From Motilibacter rhizosphaerae (lineage in GTDB: Bacteria; Actinomycetota; Actinomycetes; Motilibacterales; Motilibacteraceae): a stretch of 64,000 nucleotides of DNA. Of the stretch, positions 1 to 7,937 are shown in pieces; positions within the stretch are counted from its first letter, which is position 1; each line of letters starts with the position of its first letter. Both the position numbers and the translations under genes were made by a program. Where the stretch lies: assembly GCF_004216915.1 (NCBI RefSeq), contig NZ_SGXD01000002.1:434001-498000 (forward strand). Direction: 5' to 3'. The notes beneath the pieces are model-generated. The model did no database searches. It was not told the origin of the DNA and saw only the letters and a program-made list of their open reading frames with translations.

Positions 1-576
1 GCCCTGGCTGCCGCCGGTGACCCCGATGCGCGCGGAGTCCACGCCGGGCAGGTCGCGGGCCGCGACGTCGACGGCCCGGGCCACGTCGCAGTAGAGCCGC
101 GTGTAGTAGTACTGCTCGGGGTCGGTGATGCCCCGCGACATGACGGTGGAGAGCTCGGGGCCGAGGTCAGGGCCGTCGCCCGTGGAGCCGACCGCCCAGC
201 GCGCGCCCTGCCCGCGGGTGTCCATGACGAGCGAGGCGAAGCCCAGCGCCGGCAGAGCGAGGTGGTCCGCGGGGACGCTGCGCCCGCCGCCGTAGCCGAT
301 CGAGGTGACGACGACGGGCAGCGGCTCGTCCTCCGCGACGCCCGCGGGGCGGAGGTACCAGGCGCGGATGCGGTCGCCGCGCCCGCCCGAGAACTCGACG
401 TCCCACACCGGCGTCGGCCCGTAGACCCCGGGCTTCCACCGCTCCAGCGTGGTGGGGCGTGCTGCGGCCTCGGTCGCGGCGAGGACGCGGGACCAGAACG
501 CGTCGAGGTCGGCAGGGGCCTGCGTCGCGGTGCGGTGGGTCCGCAGCTGCTCCAGCGGCAGGTCGTACCAGGCCAT
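1..576 (-). CDS. Acetylxylan esterase / cephalosporin-C deacetylase (CE7), 3' end outside window
   Basis: The visible 192 codons are the N-terminal part of an alpha/beta-hydrolase of the AXE1/CE7 family, which removes acetyl groups from xylo-oligosaccharides and similar substrates. The protein starts MAWYDLPLEQLRTH, has the family's early 'DLDAFWSRVL' segment and an 'MDTRGQG' loop, and is cut by the window edge exactly at the nucleophile elbow 'GVTGGSQG', where Ser is expected to be catalytic. No signal peptide is seen, in line with the cytoplasmic location of CE7 enzymes. The gene runs off the left edge. A LacI-type palindrome lies just upstream (623-634), and a cytoplasmic GH10 xylanase is present at 40.8 kb, so the two may act on the same substrates. 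Family call is confident; exact substrate is inferred. Confidence 0.85.
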   Translation of the reverse strand, partial: MAWYDLPLEQLRTHRTATQAPADLDAFWSRVLAATEAAARPTTLERWKPGVYGPTPVWDVEFSGGRGDRIRAWYLRPAGVAEDEPLPVVVTSIGYGGGRSVPADHLALPALGFASLVMDTRGQGARWAVGSTGDGPDLGPELSTVMSRGITDPEQYYYTRLYCDVARAVDVAARDLPGVDSARIGVTGGSQG

Positions 577-616
577 GCGTCAGCGCTCCTTCGCGGTGGG
601 TCGGCGGTGCCCGCGC

Positions 617-634
617 AGTCTAGGGAGCGCTCCC
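617..634 (-). promoter_or_regulatory. CebR/LacI-type operator next to a -10 element, upstream of the CE7 esterase
   Basis: A perfect 12-base palindrome GGGAGCGCTCCC (623-634) lies 47 bases upstream of the esterase start. It equals the core of the known streptomycete CebR box TGGGAGCGCTCCCA; the outermost bases differ here. Immediately downstream on the minus strand is TAGACT (622-617), a fair -10 element, so the palindrome would occupy the -10/-35 spacer and a bound repressor would block transcription. No convincing -35 is seen. The rest of 577-664 shows no gene. Confidence 0.5.
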
Positions 635-664
635 CCGGAGACGGGCGGGGGTCGGGCCGTCGCG

Positions 665-997
665 TCAGGGCGCGGCGCCGTGCTCGCGCACGAGGCCGAC
701 CAGCTCGGCGAGGGCGGGAGGGAGGGCGGACTCGGGGGCCTCCAGGGCGGAGTCGCCCCCCGGTGAGTGCAGCACCACCGACCAGCGGAACCCGTCGGCG
801 CGCGGGGGCGCGGGGGGCGGCGGGGCCGCGACGGCCTCGCCCGCGAGCGCGCGGAGGCGGCCGCCGAGCTCCTCGTCGACGTCGCCGAGCGAGAGCGTCC
901 AGGCGCGCGCGACGCCGGCGAAGCCCCCGGTGCGCCGCACGGTCACCGCGAGCGCGTCGGTGCCGCCCTCAGTGCCGGCTCCAGTGCCGTCGGTCAT
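665..997 (-). CDS. Emfourin-type protealysin inhibitor (M4in family)
   Basis: 110 residues, no signal peptide. The N-terminal 'VTVRRTGGFAGVAR' and the alternation of beta strands with a Pro-rich loop (about residues 55-65) match emfourin, the cytoplasmic slow tight-binding inhibitor of protealysin-like M4 peptidases. It starts with ATG 6 bases after the stop of the M4 peptidase gene and is surely co-transcribed with it, which is the known arrangement of protealysin operons. Likely role: to hold the peptidase inactive inside the cell until it is released or needed. The family call rests on motif and context; inhibitory activity is inferred. Confidence 0.8.
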   Translation of the reverse strand: MTDGTGAGTEGGTDALAVTVRRTGGFAGVARAWTLSLGDVDEELGGRLRALAGEAVAAPPPPAPPRADGFRWSVVLHSPGGDSALEAPESALPPALAELVGLVREHGAAP

Positions 998-1003
998 CCC
1001 CGC

Positions 1004-2044
1004 TCAGCTCCCGGTCGGCTCGACGCCGACCGCAGTCCACGCCGCACGCACCGCGCCCGGCGCCGACCCGCCGACGGCCTGCGCCGCTCGCAGGGTGGCG
1101 GCGGCGAACGCGGCGAAGTCCGCCTGCGGGGTCAGCGTGCGGTCGCGCAGCGCGGCGTACCAGACCCGGCCCGCGCCCTCCCCGCTCGAGCCGCCGATCG
1201 CCGTCGCGGCGAGGTAGAACGCGTGGTTGGGGATGCCGGAGTTGAGGTGGACCCCGCCCTCGTCCTCCGAGGTCTCGACGTAGTCGCGCATGTTCGCCGG
1301 CTGCGGGTCCTTGCCGCCGAGCCGCGGGTCGTCGTAGGCCGTCCCCGGAGCCTTCATCGAGCGCAGCGCGACACCGTGCACGCCGGGCAGCAGGAGCTCC
1401 TCGCCGATGAGCCAGTCGGCCTGCTCGGCGGTCTGCTGCAGCGACCACTGCTTGACGCAGCTGCCGAACACGTCGGACATCGACTCGTTGAGCGCGCCGG
1501 ACTGGCCCTGGTAGTCGAAGGCGGCCTCGTACTGCGTCACCCCGTGGGTCAGCTCGTGCCCGATCACGTCGAGCGAGGAGGTGAAGTCGCCGAACACCTC
1601 ACCGTCCCCGTCGCCGAAGAGCATCCGCTCGCCGTCCCACTCGGCGTTGTCCCAGCCCCGCTGGACGTGCACCGACGCGCGCAGCGGCATCCCGCGCCCG
1701 TCGAGGGAGTCGCGGGAGTAGACCTGCGCGTAGAAGCCGTAGGTCGCACCGAGCCCGTCGTAGGCCCGGTCCGCGGCGCCGTCCCCGGTGGCCGGCCCGC
1801 CCTCGTGGCGCACGACGGTGCCCGGCGGCTGGCCGTGGTGCGCGTCGGAGACCGTGCGCTTCGGCGCGAGCGCGGCGACGGCCTCCCCTGCGCCTGCGGC
1901 CCAGCCGGGGGCGCGCGCGTCCTCGCGCAGCCGGCGCACCTCCGCGTCGACGAGGAGGGTCTCCCGCGCGCGGCTGCGGGCGGGCTCGGGGCCGGCCTCG
2001 GCGACGGCGCGGAGGAGGTAGGGCGGGATGATCGAGCAGCGCAT
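1004..2044 (-). CDS. M4 family metallopeptidase, protealysin-like
   Basis: 346 residues. The zinc site is complete: HELTH at 163-167, third ligand Glu in 'ALNESMSD' (about 187), and the catalytic His in 'DEGGVHLNSG' (about 266). The N-terminus lacks a signal peptide and instead has 'CSIIPPYLL', the short propeptide motif (PPxLL) typical of protealysin-like enzymes, which are made as cytoplasmic precursors. The ATG at 2044 is chosen because the frame upstream is antisense to nothing conserved and this start places the propeptide motif at residues 5-11. The inhibitor gene follows after 6 bases. Bacterial protealysins act on host or competitor proteins after release; the target here is unknown. 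Confidence 0.9.
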   Translation of the reverse strand: MRCSIIPPYLLRAVAEAGPEPARSRARETLLVDAEVRRLREDARAPGWAAGAGEAVAALAPKRTVSDAHHGQPPGTVVRHEGGPATGDGAADRAYDGLGATYGFYAQVYSRDSLDGRGMPLRASVHVQRGWDNAEWDGERMLFGDGDGEVFGDFTSSLDVIGHELTHGVTQYEAAFDYQGQSGALNESMSDVFGSCVKQWSLQQTAEQADWLIGEELLLPGVHGVALRSMKAPGTAYDDPRLGGKDPQPANMRDYVETSEDEGGVHLNSGIPNHAFYLAATAIGGSSGEGAGRVWYAALRDRTLTPQADFAAFAAATLRAAQAVGGSAPGAVRAAWTAVGVEPTGS

Positions 2045-2094
2045 GGCCCCAGCCTGCCCCCCTCCACCGACAGTCACGCGGGACGCACGCGCCC

Positions 2095-3297
2095 TCACAC
2101 CGAGTCGAGCTTGGGCCAGACCACCTCGCTGATGACGAGCTCGGTCGCCGCCGCGACCGGGATGGCGAGGAAGGCGCCCTCGATCCCGAACAGCGCACCA
2201 CCCAGCAGCAGCGCGACGATCGTCAGCACCGGCGGGACGTGCACGGTGCGGTTCATGACGCGGGGCGTCAGCAGGTAGTCCTCGAGCAGGCGGTAGACGA
2301 CGTAGAAGACGAGACTGGCGACGGCGACCGGCAGCGACACGGTGAGCGCGACCAGCGTGACCAGCGTGCCGCCGATCGTCGAGCCGACGATGGGGATGAG
2401 GTCGAGCACCGCGACGAGCAGACCGAGCGCCCCGGCGTACGGCACGCCCGCGATCTCGAGGAACACCATCGTCCCCACGCCGGCGATGACGGAGGTGACG
2501 ATGTTGCCGAGCACGTAGCCGCCCACCCGCGCGAAGATCTCGTCGCCCAGCAGCACCGCGCGCTCGCGCCGGCTCGCCGGGATCGTGCGGTAGACCGCCC
2601 GCCGCATGCCGGGCATGTTGGCGAGGAAGTAGATCGTCAGCACGAGCACCGTCAGGCTCGAGACGAGGGTGCCGAAGATCGCCGCGCTCACGTTGAGGAT
2701 GCCGCCGACCGGCAGCCCGGACCCGCTGCTGCCCGCGGTCGAGCCCGAGGACGAGCCCAGCCGGGACGTGACGGTGTCGAGCAGGTGGTACTGCGTGTTG
2801 AGCCGGCCGATGAGCGTGCTCCGGTCCTGCAGCTCCTTGCTGATGTCCGGGGCCGCCTTCACCAGCTGCCCGGTCTGGTCGACGATCGGCGGCACGATCG
2901 CGGCGAAGAAGCCCACGACCGCGAGGATGAAGACGGTGGCCACGAGCGCGACCGACCACTGGCGCTTGAGGCCGCGCCGGGTGAGCAGGGCGACGACGGG
3001 GTCGAGCCCCGCCGCGATGACGCCCGACAGCACGACGAGCATCAGCTCGGAGGTCACGGCCTTGAGCAGGGTCGCGAAGAAGTAGACGAGGAAGAACCCC
3101 GCCGCCACCGTGCAGGCGGCGGAGAAGATCCGCCGCGTCGGCCACCCGTCGCGGACCTTCAGCGGCTTCGGAGGGGGCGGCGCGGAGCGGTGGGCCGCCC
3201 GCTCCTTGTCCTCGATCGAGGCGTCGGCAGCCCCCGGCCGGGGGTCCTCCCCCTGGGGCAGGTCGCGGGCGACCTCGTCGTCCGAGTCAGAGCTCAC
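2095..3297 (-). CDS. AI-2E family transporter (PerM/YdiK-type permease)
   Basis: 400 residues from a GTG start at 3297 (residues 1-50 are acidic and hydrophilic, 'SSDSDDEVARDLPQGEDP'). About seven or eight hydrophobic segments follow, with the family features 'GVIAAGLDPVVALLTRRG' early and 'GLLVAVLDLIPIVGSTIGG' plus 'LEDYLLTPRVMNR' near the C-terminus. Members of this family export or facilitate small molecules; only a few have known substrates, so autoinducer-2 transport should not be assumed. It stands between the two protease-inhibitor gene pairs, 41 bases downstream of the chagasin-like gene and 50 bases upstream of the M4 peptidase, on the same strand, so read-through is possible. Confidence 0.88.
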   Translation of the reverse strand: MSSDSDDEVARDLPQGEDPRPGAADASIEDKERAAHRSAPPPPKPLKVRDGWPTRRIFSAACTVAAGFFLVYFFATLLKAVTSELMLVVLSGVIAAGLDPVVALLTRRGLKRQWSVALVATVFILAVVGFFAAIVPPIVDQTGQLVKAAPDISKELQDRSTLIGRLNTQYHLLDTVTSRLGSSSGSTAGSSGSGLPVGGILNVSAAIFGTLVSSLTVLVLTIYFLANMPGMRRAVYRTIPASRRERAVLLGDEIFARVGGYVLGNIVTSVIAGVGTMVFLEIAGVPYAGALGLLVAVLDLIPIVGSTIGGTLVTLVALTVSLPVAVASLVFYVVYRLLEDYLLTPRVMNRTVHVPPVLTIVALLLGGALFGIEGAFLAIPVAAATELVISEVVWPKLDSV

Positions 3298-3338
3298 GTG
3301 ATCATCGTGCCCTGCGCTGACCAGGCCGACGCACCCGC

Positions 3339-3623
3339 TCAGGCCACGCGCACCTCGAGCAGGACCGTGCCCTCGCCGGAGGCCGCCTCCCAGGAGCGCG
3401 CGCGCACGCCGAGCAGCCGCCCCGGTGCCGCGACGCGGACGGCCAGCCGCCGCGTCCCCACCGCTCCCGGCGCGTCCCCCTCCGGCGGCTCCCAGTCGTC
3501 GGCGACCACCTCCAGCGCGCCCTCCGGCTCGCTGCGCACGACCCACCGGTAGCCGCCGGTGCGCCGCTCCGGGACGGCGAGCGCGACCTGCTCGCCGACC
3601 CGGGCGGTACGGACCTCCCCCAC
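3339..3623 (-). CDS. Chagasin-family (I42) cysteine peptidase inhibitor
   Basis: 94 residues, GTG start. It has the three conserved loops of the I42 fold in order: 'RRTGGYRWV' (compare NPTTGYxW) at about residues 20-28, a middle Gly-rich loop 'GDAPGAVG', and 'RARSW' (compare RPW) near residue 75. Chagasins block papain-family enzymes by inserting these loops in the active-site cleft. The GTG lies only 2 bases after the stop of the C1 peptidase gene, so translation of the inhibitor is probably coupled to that of the enzyme. No signal peptide is present in either protein, which implies that both meet in the cytoplasm. The first loop has Arg-Arg where Asn-Pro is usual. Confidence 0.82.
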   Translation of the reverse strand: MGEVRTARVGEQVALAVPERRTGGYRWVVRSEPEGALEVVADDWEPPEGDAPGAVGTRRLAVRVAAPGRLLGVRARSWEAASGEGTVLLEVRVA

Positions 3624-3625
3624 CC

Positions 3626-4441
3626 TCAGGCCACGGTCCTGATCGTCCAGAAGTCCGAGGACAGGTCCGGGGTCGTGAGGTACGCGTACGGCATCGTGAA
3701 GTACCCGCCGTCGCCCCAGCCCGGCCCCCAGGAGTTGCGCACGTGGAAGCGCTGGGTGCTGTCGTCGTAGCCCACCGCCAGGACGGCGTGGCCGCCGAGG
3801 ACGTGCTCGGAGGTGCTCGGCATCGGCATCTCACCGGTCTGCGCCACCGCGTCGCTCTCGAAGCTCTCGTAGACCGTGAAGCCGAGGACGAAGGGGTAGC
3901 CGTCGGCGAGGCACGCCTTGAACTGCGAGAGCGCCCGCACCACGCGGTGGTAGCCCTTCGCCCTGTGGTGCCGCGCCGACGCGTACGCCGCAGCGCTCGG
4001 CTTCTGCCCGGCCCGCGCACCAGCGGGGAAGGGGCCTCCGTCGTAGTCGGGCGGCGTGTCGTCGTAGGGCCACTCGTCCTCGGAGCAGACGCCGAGCTTG
4101 TTGACGACCTTGATGCCGTCGCGGATCTGCGCGCCGGAGTCGGAGTGGACGCTGCCCTCGATGGCGCGCTCGCCGTAGTAGATGAACAGCCGCGACGGCA
4201 TCATGTCGATCGAGCCCTGCTTGAGCAGGTCGAACTCGTACGCCGCGGCGATCGCGTTGGCCGTGCAGCTGCCGATGCGCCCCTGGTCGTAGACCGTCTT
4301 CGGGCAGTCGTCGCGCAGGTCGACCTTCGGCGGCAGCGCCCGCAGGGTCTGGGGGCGCGCCGCGTACAGCTGGTCGCGCTGGTCGGGAAGGTCCGGCACC
4401 CATCCGTAGCGCGCGGTGCGGCGCGCAGGGGTCTCGGCCAT
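3626..4441 (-). CDS. Papain-family (C1) cysteine peptidase, no signal peptide
   Basis: 271 residues from an ATG at 4441 preceded by a strong GGAGGAG ribosome site. The catalytic set is complete: oxyanion Gln53 and Cys59 in 'DQGRIGSCTANA', His218 in 'GGHAVLAVGYD', Asn236 in 'VRNSWGPGWGDGGYF'. There is no signal peptide and only about 35 residues before the mature fold ('PPKVDLRDD'), so the long inhibitory prodomain of secreted papains is missing; control may instead come from the chagasin-like protein encoded 2 bases downstream. Probably transcribed from the promoter at 4486-4515. Substrate unknown. Confidence 0.9.
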   Translation of the reverse strand: MAETPARRTARYGWVPDLPDQRDQLYAARPQTLRALPPKVDLRDDCPKTVYDQGRIGSCTANAIAAAYEFDLLKQGSIDMMPSRLFIYYGERAIEGSVHSDSGAQIRDGIKVVNKLGVCSEDEWPYDDTPPDYDGGPFPAGARAGQKPSAAAYASARHHRAKGYHRVVRALSQFKACLADGYPFVLGFTVYESFESDAVAQTGEMPMPSTSEHVLGGHAVLAVGYDDSTQRFHVRNSWGPGWGDGGYFTMPYAYLTTPDLSSDFWTIRTVA

Positions 4442-4485
4442 CGAGCTCTCCTCCGGGAACGGCGCACCCCGTGTGCGCCTGCTCG

Positions 4486-4515
4486 ACGCTAGGCGCGTAC
4501 GCGGAGGGCAGTCAC
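4486..4515 (-). promoter_or_regulatory. Possible promoter of the C1 peptidase-chagasin operon
   Basis: On the minus strand GTGACT (4515-4510) and TAGCGT (4491-4486) are separated by 18 bases, placing a start site near 4479, about 38 bases before the ATG. The -35 is a weak match. The remainder of the 150-base gap to the tRNA shows no gene. Confidence 0.35.
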
Positions 4516-4591
4516 GCTCGGTGAGGGTGGTGTGCCCTGAGGGGCAGCGGCCGCTGCCCTGTCGGGTGCAGACCGGAGGGACCGGGAGAGG

Positions 4592-4664
4592 TGGAGCTGA
4601 GGGGACTCGAACCCCTGACCCCCTCCATGCCATGGAGGTGCGCTACCAGCTGCGCTACAGCCCC
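4592..4664 (-). tRNA. tRNA-Ala (anticodon GGC)
   Basis: A 73-base cloverleaf on the minus strand: acceptor stem GGGGCTG/CAGCTCC with one G-U pair, D arm with GCGC stem, anticodon stem CCTCC/GGAGG around the loop ATGGCAT (anticodon GGC, reads GCC), and T arm with GGTTCGAGTCC. CCA is not encoded. A good -10 element TATAGT lies at 4699-4694, placing the start about 23 bases upstream of the mature 5' end; no clear -35 is seen. Confidence 0.95.
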
Positions 4665-4741
4665 GCACCGCGGTCGCCCGCGGCACTCGGAAGACTATAC
4701 AGGTCCAGGACCCGCGCCCGTGCCAGCGCTCGACCGGCTCG

Positions 4742-5428
4742 CTACCCCTCCTCGGTGAGCACCGGCTCGGGCAGCGAGCCGGCGTTGTGCTCCTCGAGGC
4801 GCCAGGCCCCGGGCGCGCGGCGGGCGTCCTCGTGCAGCACCGACCAGCAGCAGTTGGAGAGGCCGCCGAGCACGCCCCAGTGCTCCGGGGGGAGGCCGAG
4901 CAGCATGGCCAGCGCGGTGCGCGCCGCCCCACCGTGGGTGACGACGACGAGGGTGCCGCCCGCGGGCGTGCCCTCGAGCGCGCGGTGGACCGCGGCGCAG
5001 GTCCGCTCGGCGACCTCCCAGCGCGTCTCTCCCCCGCCCGGGCGCACGTCGGGCTCTCCCGCGACCCAGGCGGCGTACGCGTCCCCGTCGTCGGCTGCGA
5101 TCTCGGCGCTCGTCCGGCCCTGCCAGGTCCCCGCGAAGGTCTCGCGCAGCCCCGGGTCGAGCCGCACCTCGAGCCCGGTGAGGCGGGCGAGCTCGGCGGC
5201 GGTGTCGCGCGTGCGCAGCAGGTCGGACGAGACCAGCAGGTCGGGCTGCAGCGACGCGAGCCGGGCGGCGGCGGCGCGCGCCTGCTGCACGCCCACCTCG
5301 TCGAGCGGGATGTCGGTCTGGCCCTGGAAGCGCATCGCGGCGTTCCAGGCGGTGCGCCCGTGCCGCCAGAGCACGACGCGGCGGCTCACCGGCCGCGGGA
5401 CGGTCGAGCTGCGGGCGGCGACGCTCAC
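4742..5428 (-). CDS. Histidine phosphatase family protein (phosphoglycerate mutase-like)
   Basis: 228 residues from a GTG at 5428 that overlaps the rsfS stop codon by four bases (GTGA). The phosphohistidine motif is 'LWRHGRTAWN' (about residues 19-28), followed by 'SDLLRTRDTA', 'LRETFAGTWQGRT' and the second catalytic His in 'VVVTHGGAAR'. Such proteins dephosphorylate small metabolites; the gene after rsfS in actinobacteria is often annotated as glucosyl-3-phosphoglycerate phosphatase or a phosphoglycerate mutase homologue, and the sequence alone does not decide. Part of the nadD-rsfS operon, whose downstream neighbour is tRNA-Ala. Confidence 0.88.
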   Translation of the reverse strand: MSVAARSSTVPRPVSRRVVLWRHGRTAWNAAMRFQGQTDIPLDEVGVQQARAAAARLASLQPDLLVSSDLLRTRDTAAELARLTGLEVRLDPGLRETFAGTWQGRTSAEIAADDGDAYAAWVAGEPDVRPGGGETRWEVAERTCAAVHRALEGTPAGGTLVVVTHGGAARTALAMLLGLPPEHWGVLGGLSNCCWSVLHEDARRAPGAWRLEEHNAGSLPEPVLTEEG

Positions 5429-5817
5429 GCCGAGCCCACGCCCGAACGACCGCGGGTGACCTCCTCCGGCAGCGGGATCGAGGGGCAGTCGCGCCACAGG
5501 CGCTCGAGCGCGTAGAAGGCGCGCTCCTCCTGGTGCTGCACGTGCACGATGATGTCGAGGTAGTCCAGCAGCACCCACCGGCCCTCGCGCTCGCCCTCGC
5601 GGCGCGCCGGCTTGGCCTGGAGCCCGAGCAGTGCCTCCTCCACCGCGTCGACGAGCGCCTTCACCTGGCGGTCGTTGGTCCCGGAGACCAGGACGAACGC
5701 GTCGGTGATGACGAGCTGCTCGCTCACGTCGACGGCGACGATCTCCTCGCCGAGCTTGTCCGACGCGGCGACGGCAGCGGCGCGGGCGAGCTCGACCGCT
5801 CGGGGACTGGCAGCCAT
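5425..5817 (-). CDS. rsfS: Ribosome silencing factor RsfS
   Basis: 130 residues, full length for the RsfS/Iojap family. It carries the family block 'AAASDKLGEEIVAVDVSEQ', 'ITDAFVLVSGTNDRQVKALVDAVEE' (quoted only in part here) and 'LLDYLDIIVHVQHQEERAFYALERLW'-like end. RsfS binds ribosomal protein L14 and blocks joining of the subunits when nutrients are low. It follows nadD after 56 bases and overlaps the phosphatase gene by four bases. The nadD-rsfS pairing is conserved across bacteria. Confidence 0.95.
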   Translation of the reverse strand: MAASPRAVELARAAAVAASDKLGEEIVAVDVSEQLVITDAFVLVSGTNDRQVKALVDAVEEALLGLQAKPARREGEREGRWVLLDYLDIIVHVQHQEERAFYALERLWRDCPSIPLPEEVTRGRSGVGSA

Positions 5818-5873
5818 CCGGCTCCTTCACGCAGGGGCGGGCCGCCGCAGCGGCCCCTCGGCCTCCCAGTTTG

Positions 5874-6515
5874 TCACGCTGGGCGGAGCTCCGCGGAGCC
5901 GTCACGGGCGGGGCGGAGCTCCGTGGCGGGCGGCGGGGCGTACAGGCGGTGCTTGGCGATGTACTGCACCACGCCGTCGGGCACGAGGTACCACACCGGC
6001 TCCCCGCGCTCGACCCGGTCACGGCAGTCGGTCGACGAGATCGACAGCGCCGGGACCTCGAGCAGGCTGACGCGGTCGGTGGGCAGCCCCTCGACCGAGA
6101 GCGCGTGCCCCGGCCGGGTCACGCCGACGAAGCGCGCGAGGGAGAACATCTCCTCCGCGTCCTTCCAGGTGAGGATCTGGGCGAGCGCGTCGGCGCCGGT
6201 GATGAAGAGCAGCTCGACGTCGGGCCCGCGCTCGGCGGCGAGGTCGTTGAGCGTGTCGACGGTGTACGTCGGGCCGGGCCGGTCGATGTCGACCCGGCTG
6301 ACCGTGAAGCGGGGGTTGGAGGCGGTCGCCACCACCGTCATGAGGTAGCGGTGCTCGGCCGGGGTGACGGTGCGCTCCGACTTCTGCCACGGCTGGCCGG
6401 TGGGGACGAAGACCACCTCGTCGAGGTCGTAGCGCCAGGCGACCTCGCTGGCCGCCACGAGGTGGCCGTGGTGCACCGGGTCGAACGTGCCGCCCATGAC
6501 GCCGATCCGCTGCAC
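5874..6515 (-). CDS. nadD: Nicotinate-nucleotide adenylyltransferase
   Basis: 213 residues. The nucleotidyltransferase signature is '[16 protein letters not shown]' at the N-terminus, with the second motif '[11 protein letters not shown]' near residue 180 matching the ISSTxIR motif. It makes deamido-NAD from nicotinate mononucleotide and ATP. The GTG at 6515 is chosen since GGAGGAG stands 6 bases upstream. The last 15 residues include a near repeat (TELRPA / AELRPA) caused by a short duplication of a GGCGGAGCTCCG sequence at the 3' end, so the tail looks recently extended. In related genomes proA lies just upstream; here it does not. Confidence 0.95.
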   Translation of the reverse strand: MQRIGVMGGTFDPVHHGHLVAASEVAWRYDLDEVVFVPTGQPWQKSERTVTPAEHRYLMTVVATASNPRFTVSRVDIDRPGPTYTVDTLNDLAAERGPDVELLFITGADALAQILTWKDAEEMFSLARFVGVTRPGHALSVEGLPTDRVSLLEVPALSISSTDCRDRVERGEPVWYLVPDGVVQYIAKHRLYAPPPATELRPARDGSAELRPA

Positions 6516-6664
6516 CCGCGCTCCTCCGGTCTGCGGTCCCGGTGACCTGCGCCCGGTTCCCCTCAAGTGGCTCCCATTGTCACCCGATGGGGACAGCGAC
6601 GTGCGGGAGCCGACTCCTTCGGCCGTCCCCTCCCGGGGCCCGTGCGCGAGGCACGGGAGACGGA

Positions 6665-7921
6665 ATGCCAGCTGTGCACGTGGGGCGCCAGCCGGTCTAC
6701 GACCGCTCGATGGACGTCGTGGGCTACGAGCTGCTCTTCCGCGCCCAGACGACCTCGACCTCGGCCGAGCGCAGCGACGACTTCGCCACCACCCGCGTCA
6801 TCGTCAACACCTTCATGGAGTTCGGGCTCGAGCGCCTCGTCGGCCGCCGGCTCGCCTTCGTCAACCTCACCCGCCCGTTCGTCGTCGGCGAGCTGCCGGT
6901 GCCGTTCACGCCCGAGAAGGCCGTCCTCGAGCTGCTCGAGACCATCCCCGCGGACGCCGAGGTGGTCGAGGGGGCCCGCCGCCTGCGCGAGCAGGGCTAC
7001 TCGATCGCGCTCGACGACTGGTCGGTCCAGCAGGAGCACCGCATGGCGCTGCTCGACGTCGCCGACATCGTCAAGGTCGACGTCAAGGACGCCGCGCCCG
7101 AGGAGCTCGAGCGCCGGGTGCACGCGCTGCGCTCCTCGCACGACGTCACGCTGGTCGCCGAGCGCGTCGAGACGGCGACGGACATGGACCTCTGCCACCG
7201 ACTGGGCTTCGACTGGTTCCAGGGCTACTTCCTGCTGCGCCCGGACGTCGTCTCGGCGCGGACGGTGTCGCCGGCGCACCTCGCCTGCCTGCGCCTGCTC
7301 GGGCGGCTCGCGGACCCCGAGGTGGACCTCGGCGAGATCGAGGAGGTCGTGCGCGCCGACCTGGGGCTGAACTACCGGATCCTGCGCGCGGCCAACGCCG
7401 CCTCCTCCGGCACCATCCGCCGGATCGAGTCGATCCGCGACGCGCTGGTCCTGCTCGGCATGGCGACGCTGCGCTCGTGGATGCTGCTCATGGTGCTGTC
7501 GGACGCCTCCGACCCGGACAGCGAGCAGCTCAGCGCCGCGATGACGCGGGCCCGGACCTGCGAGCTCGTCGCCCGGCACACCGGCGACGTCCGCCCGGAG
7601 TCCGCCTTCATGGTCGGGCTGCTCTCGAGCCTGGACCAGCTGCTCGGCCTCAGCATGCCGCTGGTCGTCGACCGGCTGCCCCTCGCCGAGGACCTGCAGG
7701 CCGCGCTGCTGCGCCGCGAGGGCCGGCTCGGCGAGATCCTCTCCACCGTCGCCGGGCTCGAGGACCTCGACGACGCGGCCGTGGCCGCCGGGCTCGACGC
7801 GCTGCCGATCAGCGCCGACGAGCTGGTCCGGTCCTACCTCGGGGCCGTCTCGTGGACGGCGATGACGACCGACGACGCCCTCGGGGCGACGCGCTCCGCA
7901 CCGGCGGGCGCCCGCGCCTGA
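6665..7921 (+). CDS. EAL-HDOD domain signalling protein (YuxH type)
   Basis: 418 residues, with ATG after GGGAGACGGA. Residues 1-200 form a degenerate EAL domain beginning '[20 protein letters not shown]' with 'ELLFR' in place of EAL and 'IALDDWSVQ' in place of DDFGTG; residues 200-400 form an HDOD domain ('[12 protein letters not shown]', '[16 protein letters not shown]'). Proteins with this pairing are usually unable to hydrolyse c-di-GMP and act as signalling adaptors, for example in motility control. The gene is divergent from nadD and stands alone on the plus strand. Enzymatic inactivity is inferred from the altered motifs. Confidence 0.88.
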   Translation: MPAVHVGRQPVYDRSMDVVGYELLFRAQTTSTSAERSDDFATTRVIVNTFMEFGLERLVGRRLAFVNLTRPFVVGELPVPFTPEKAVLELLETIPADAEVVEGARRLREQGYSIALDDWSVQQEHRMALLDVADIVKVDVKDAAPEELERRVHALRSSHDVTLVAERVETATDMDLCHRLGFDWFQGYFLLRPDVVSARTVSPAHLACLRLLGRLADPEVDLGEIEEVVRADLGLNYRILRAANAASSGTIRRIESIRDALVLLGMATLRSWMLLMVLSDASDPDSEQLSAAMTRARTCELVARHTGDVRPESAFMVGLLSSLDQLLGLSMPLVVDRLPLAEDLQAALLRREGRLGEILSTVAGLEDLDDAAVAAGLDALPISADELVRSYLGAVSWTAMTTDDALGATRSAPAGARA

Positions 7922-7937
7922 GGGCGCGGGCCGCTCG

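Noticed and set aside
577..664. A small gene between the esterase and the emfourin gene
   Set aside because: No start with a ribosome site and no conserved frame; the space is taken by the promoter and operator.
2095..4020. Longer reading of the permease gene through the chagasin-like gene
   Set aside because: The upstream part is in the wrong frame for the I42 motifs and has shadow composition; GTG 3297 gives a normal-length permease.
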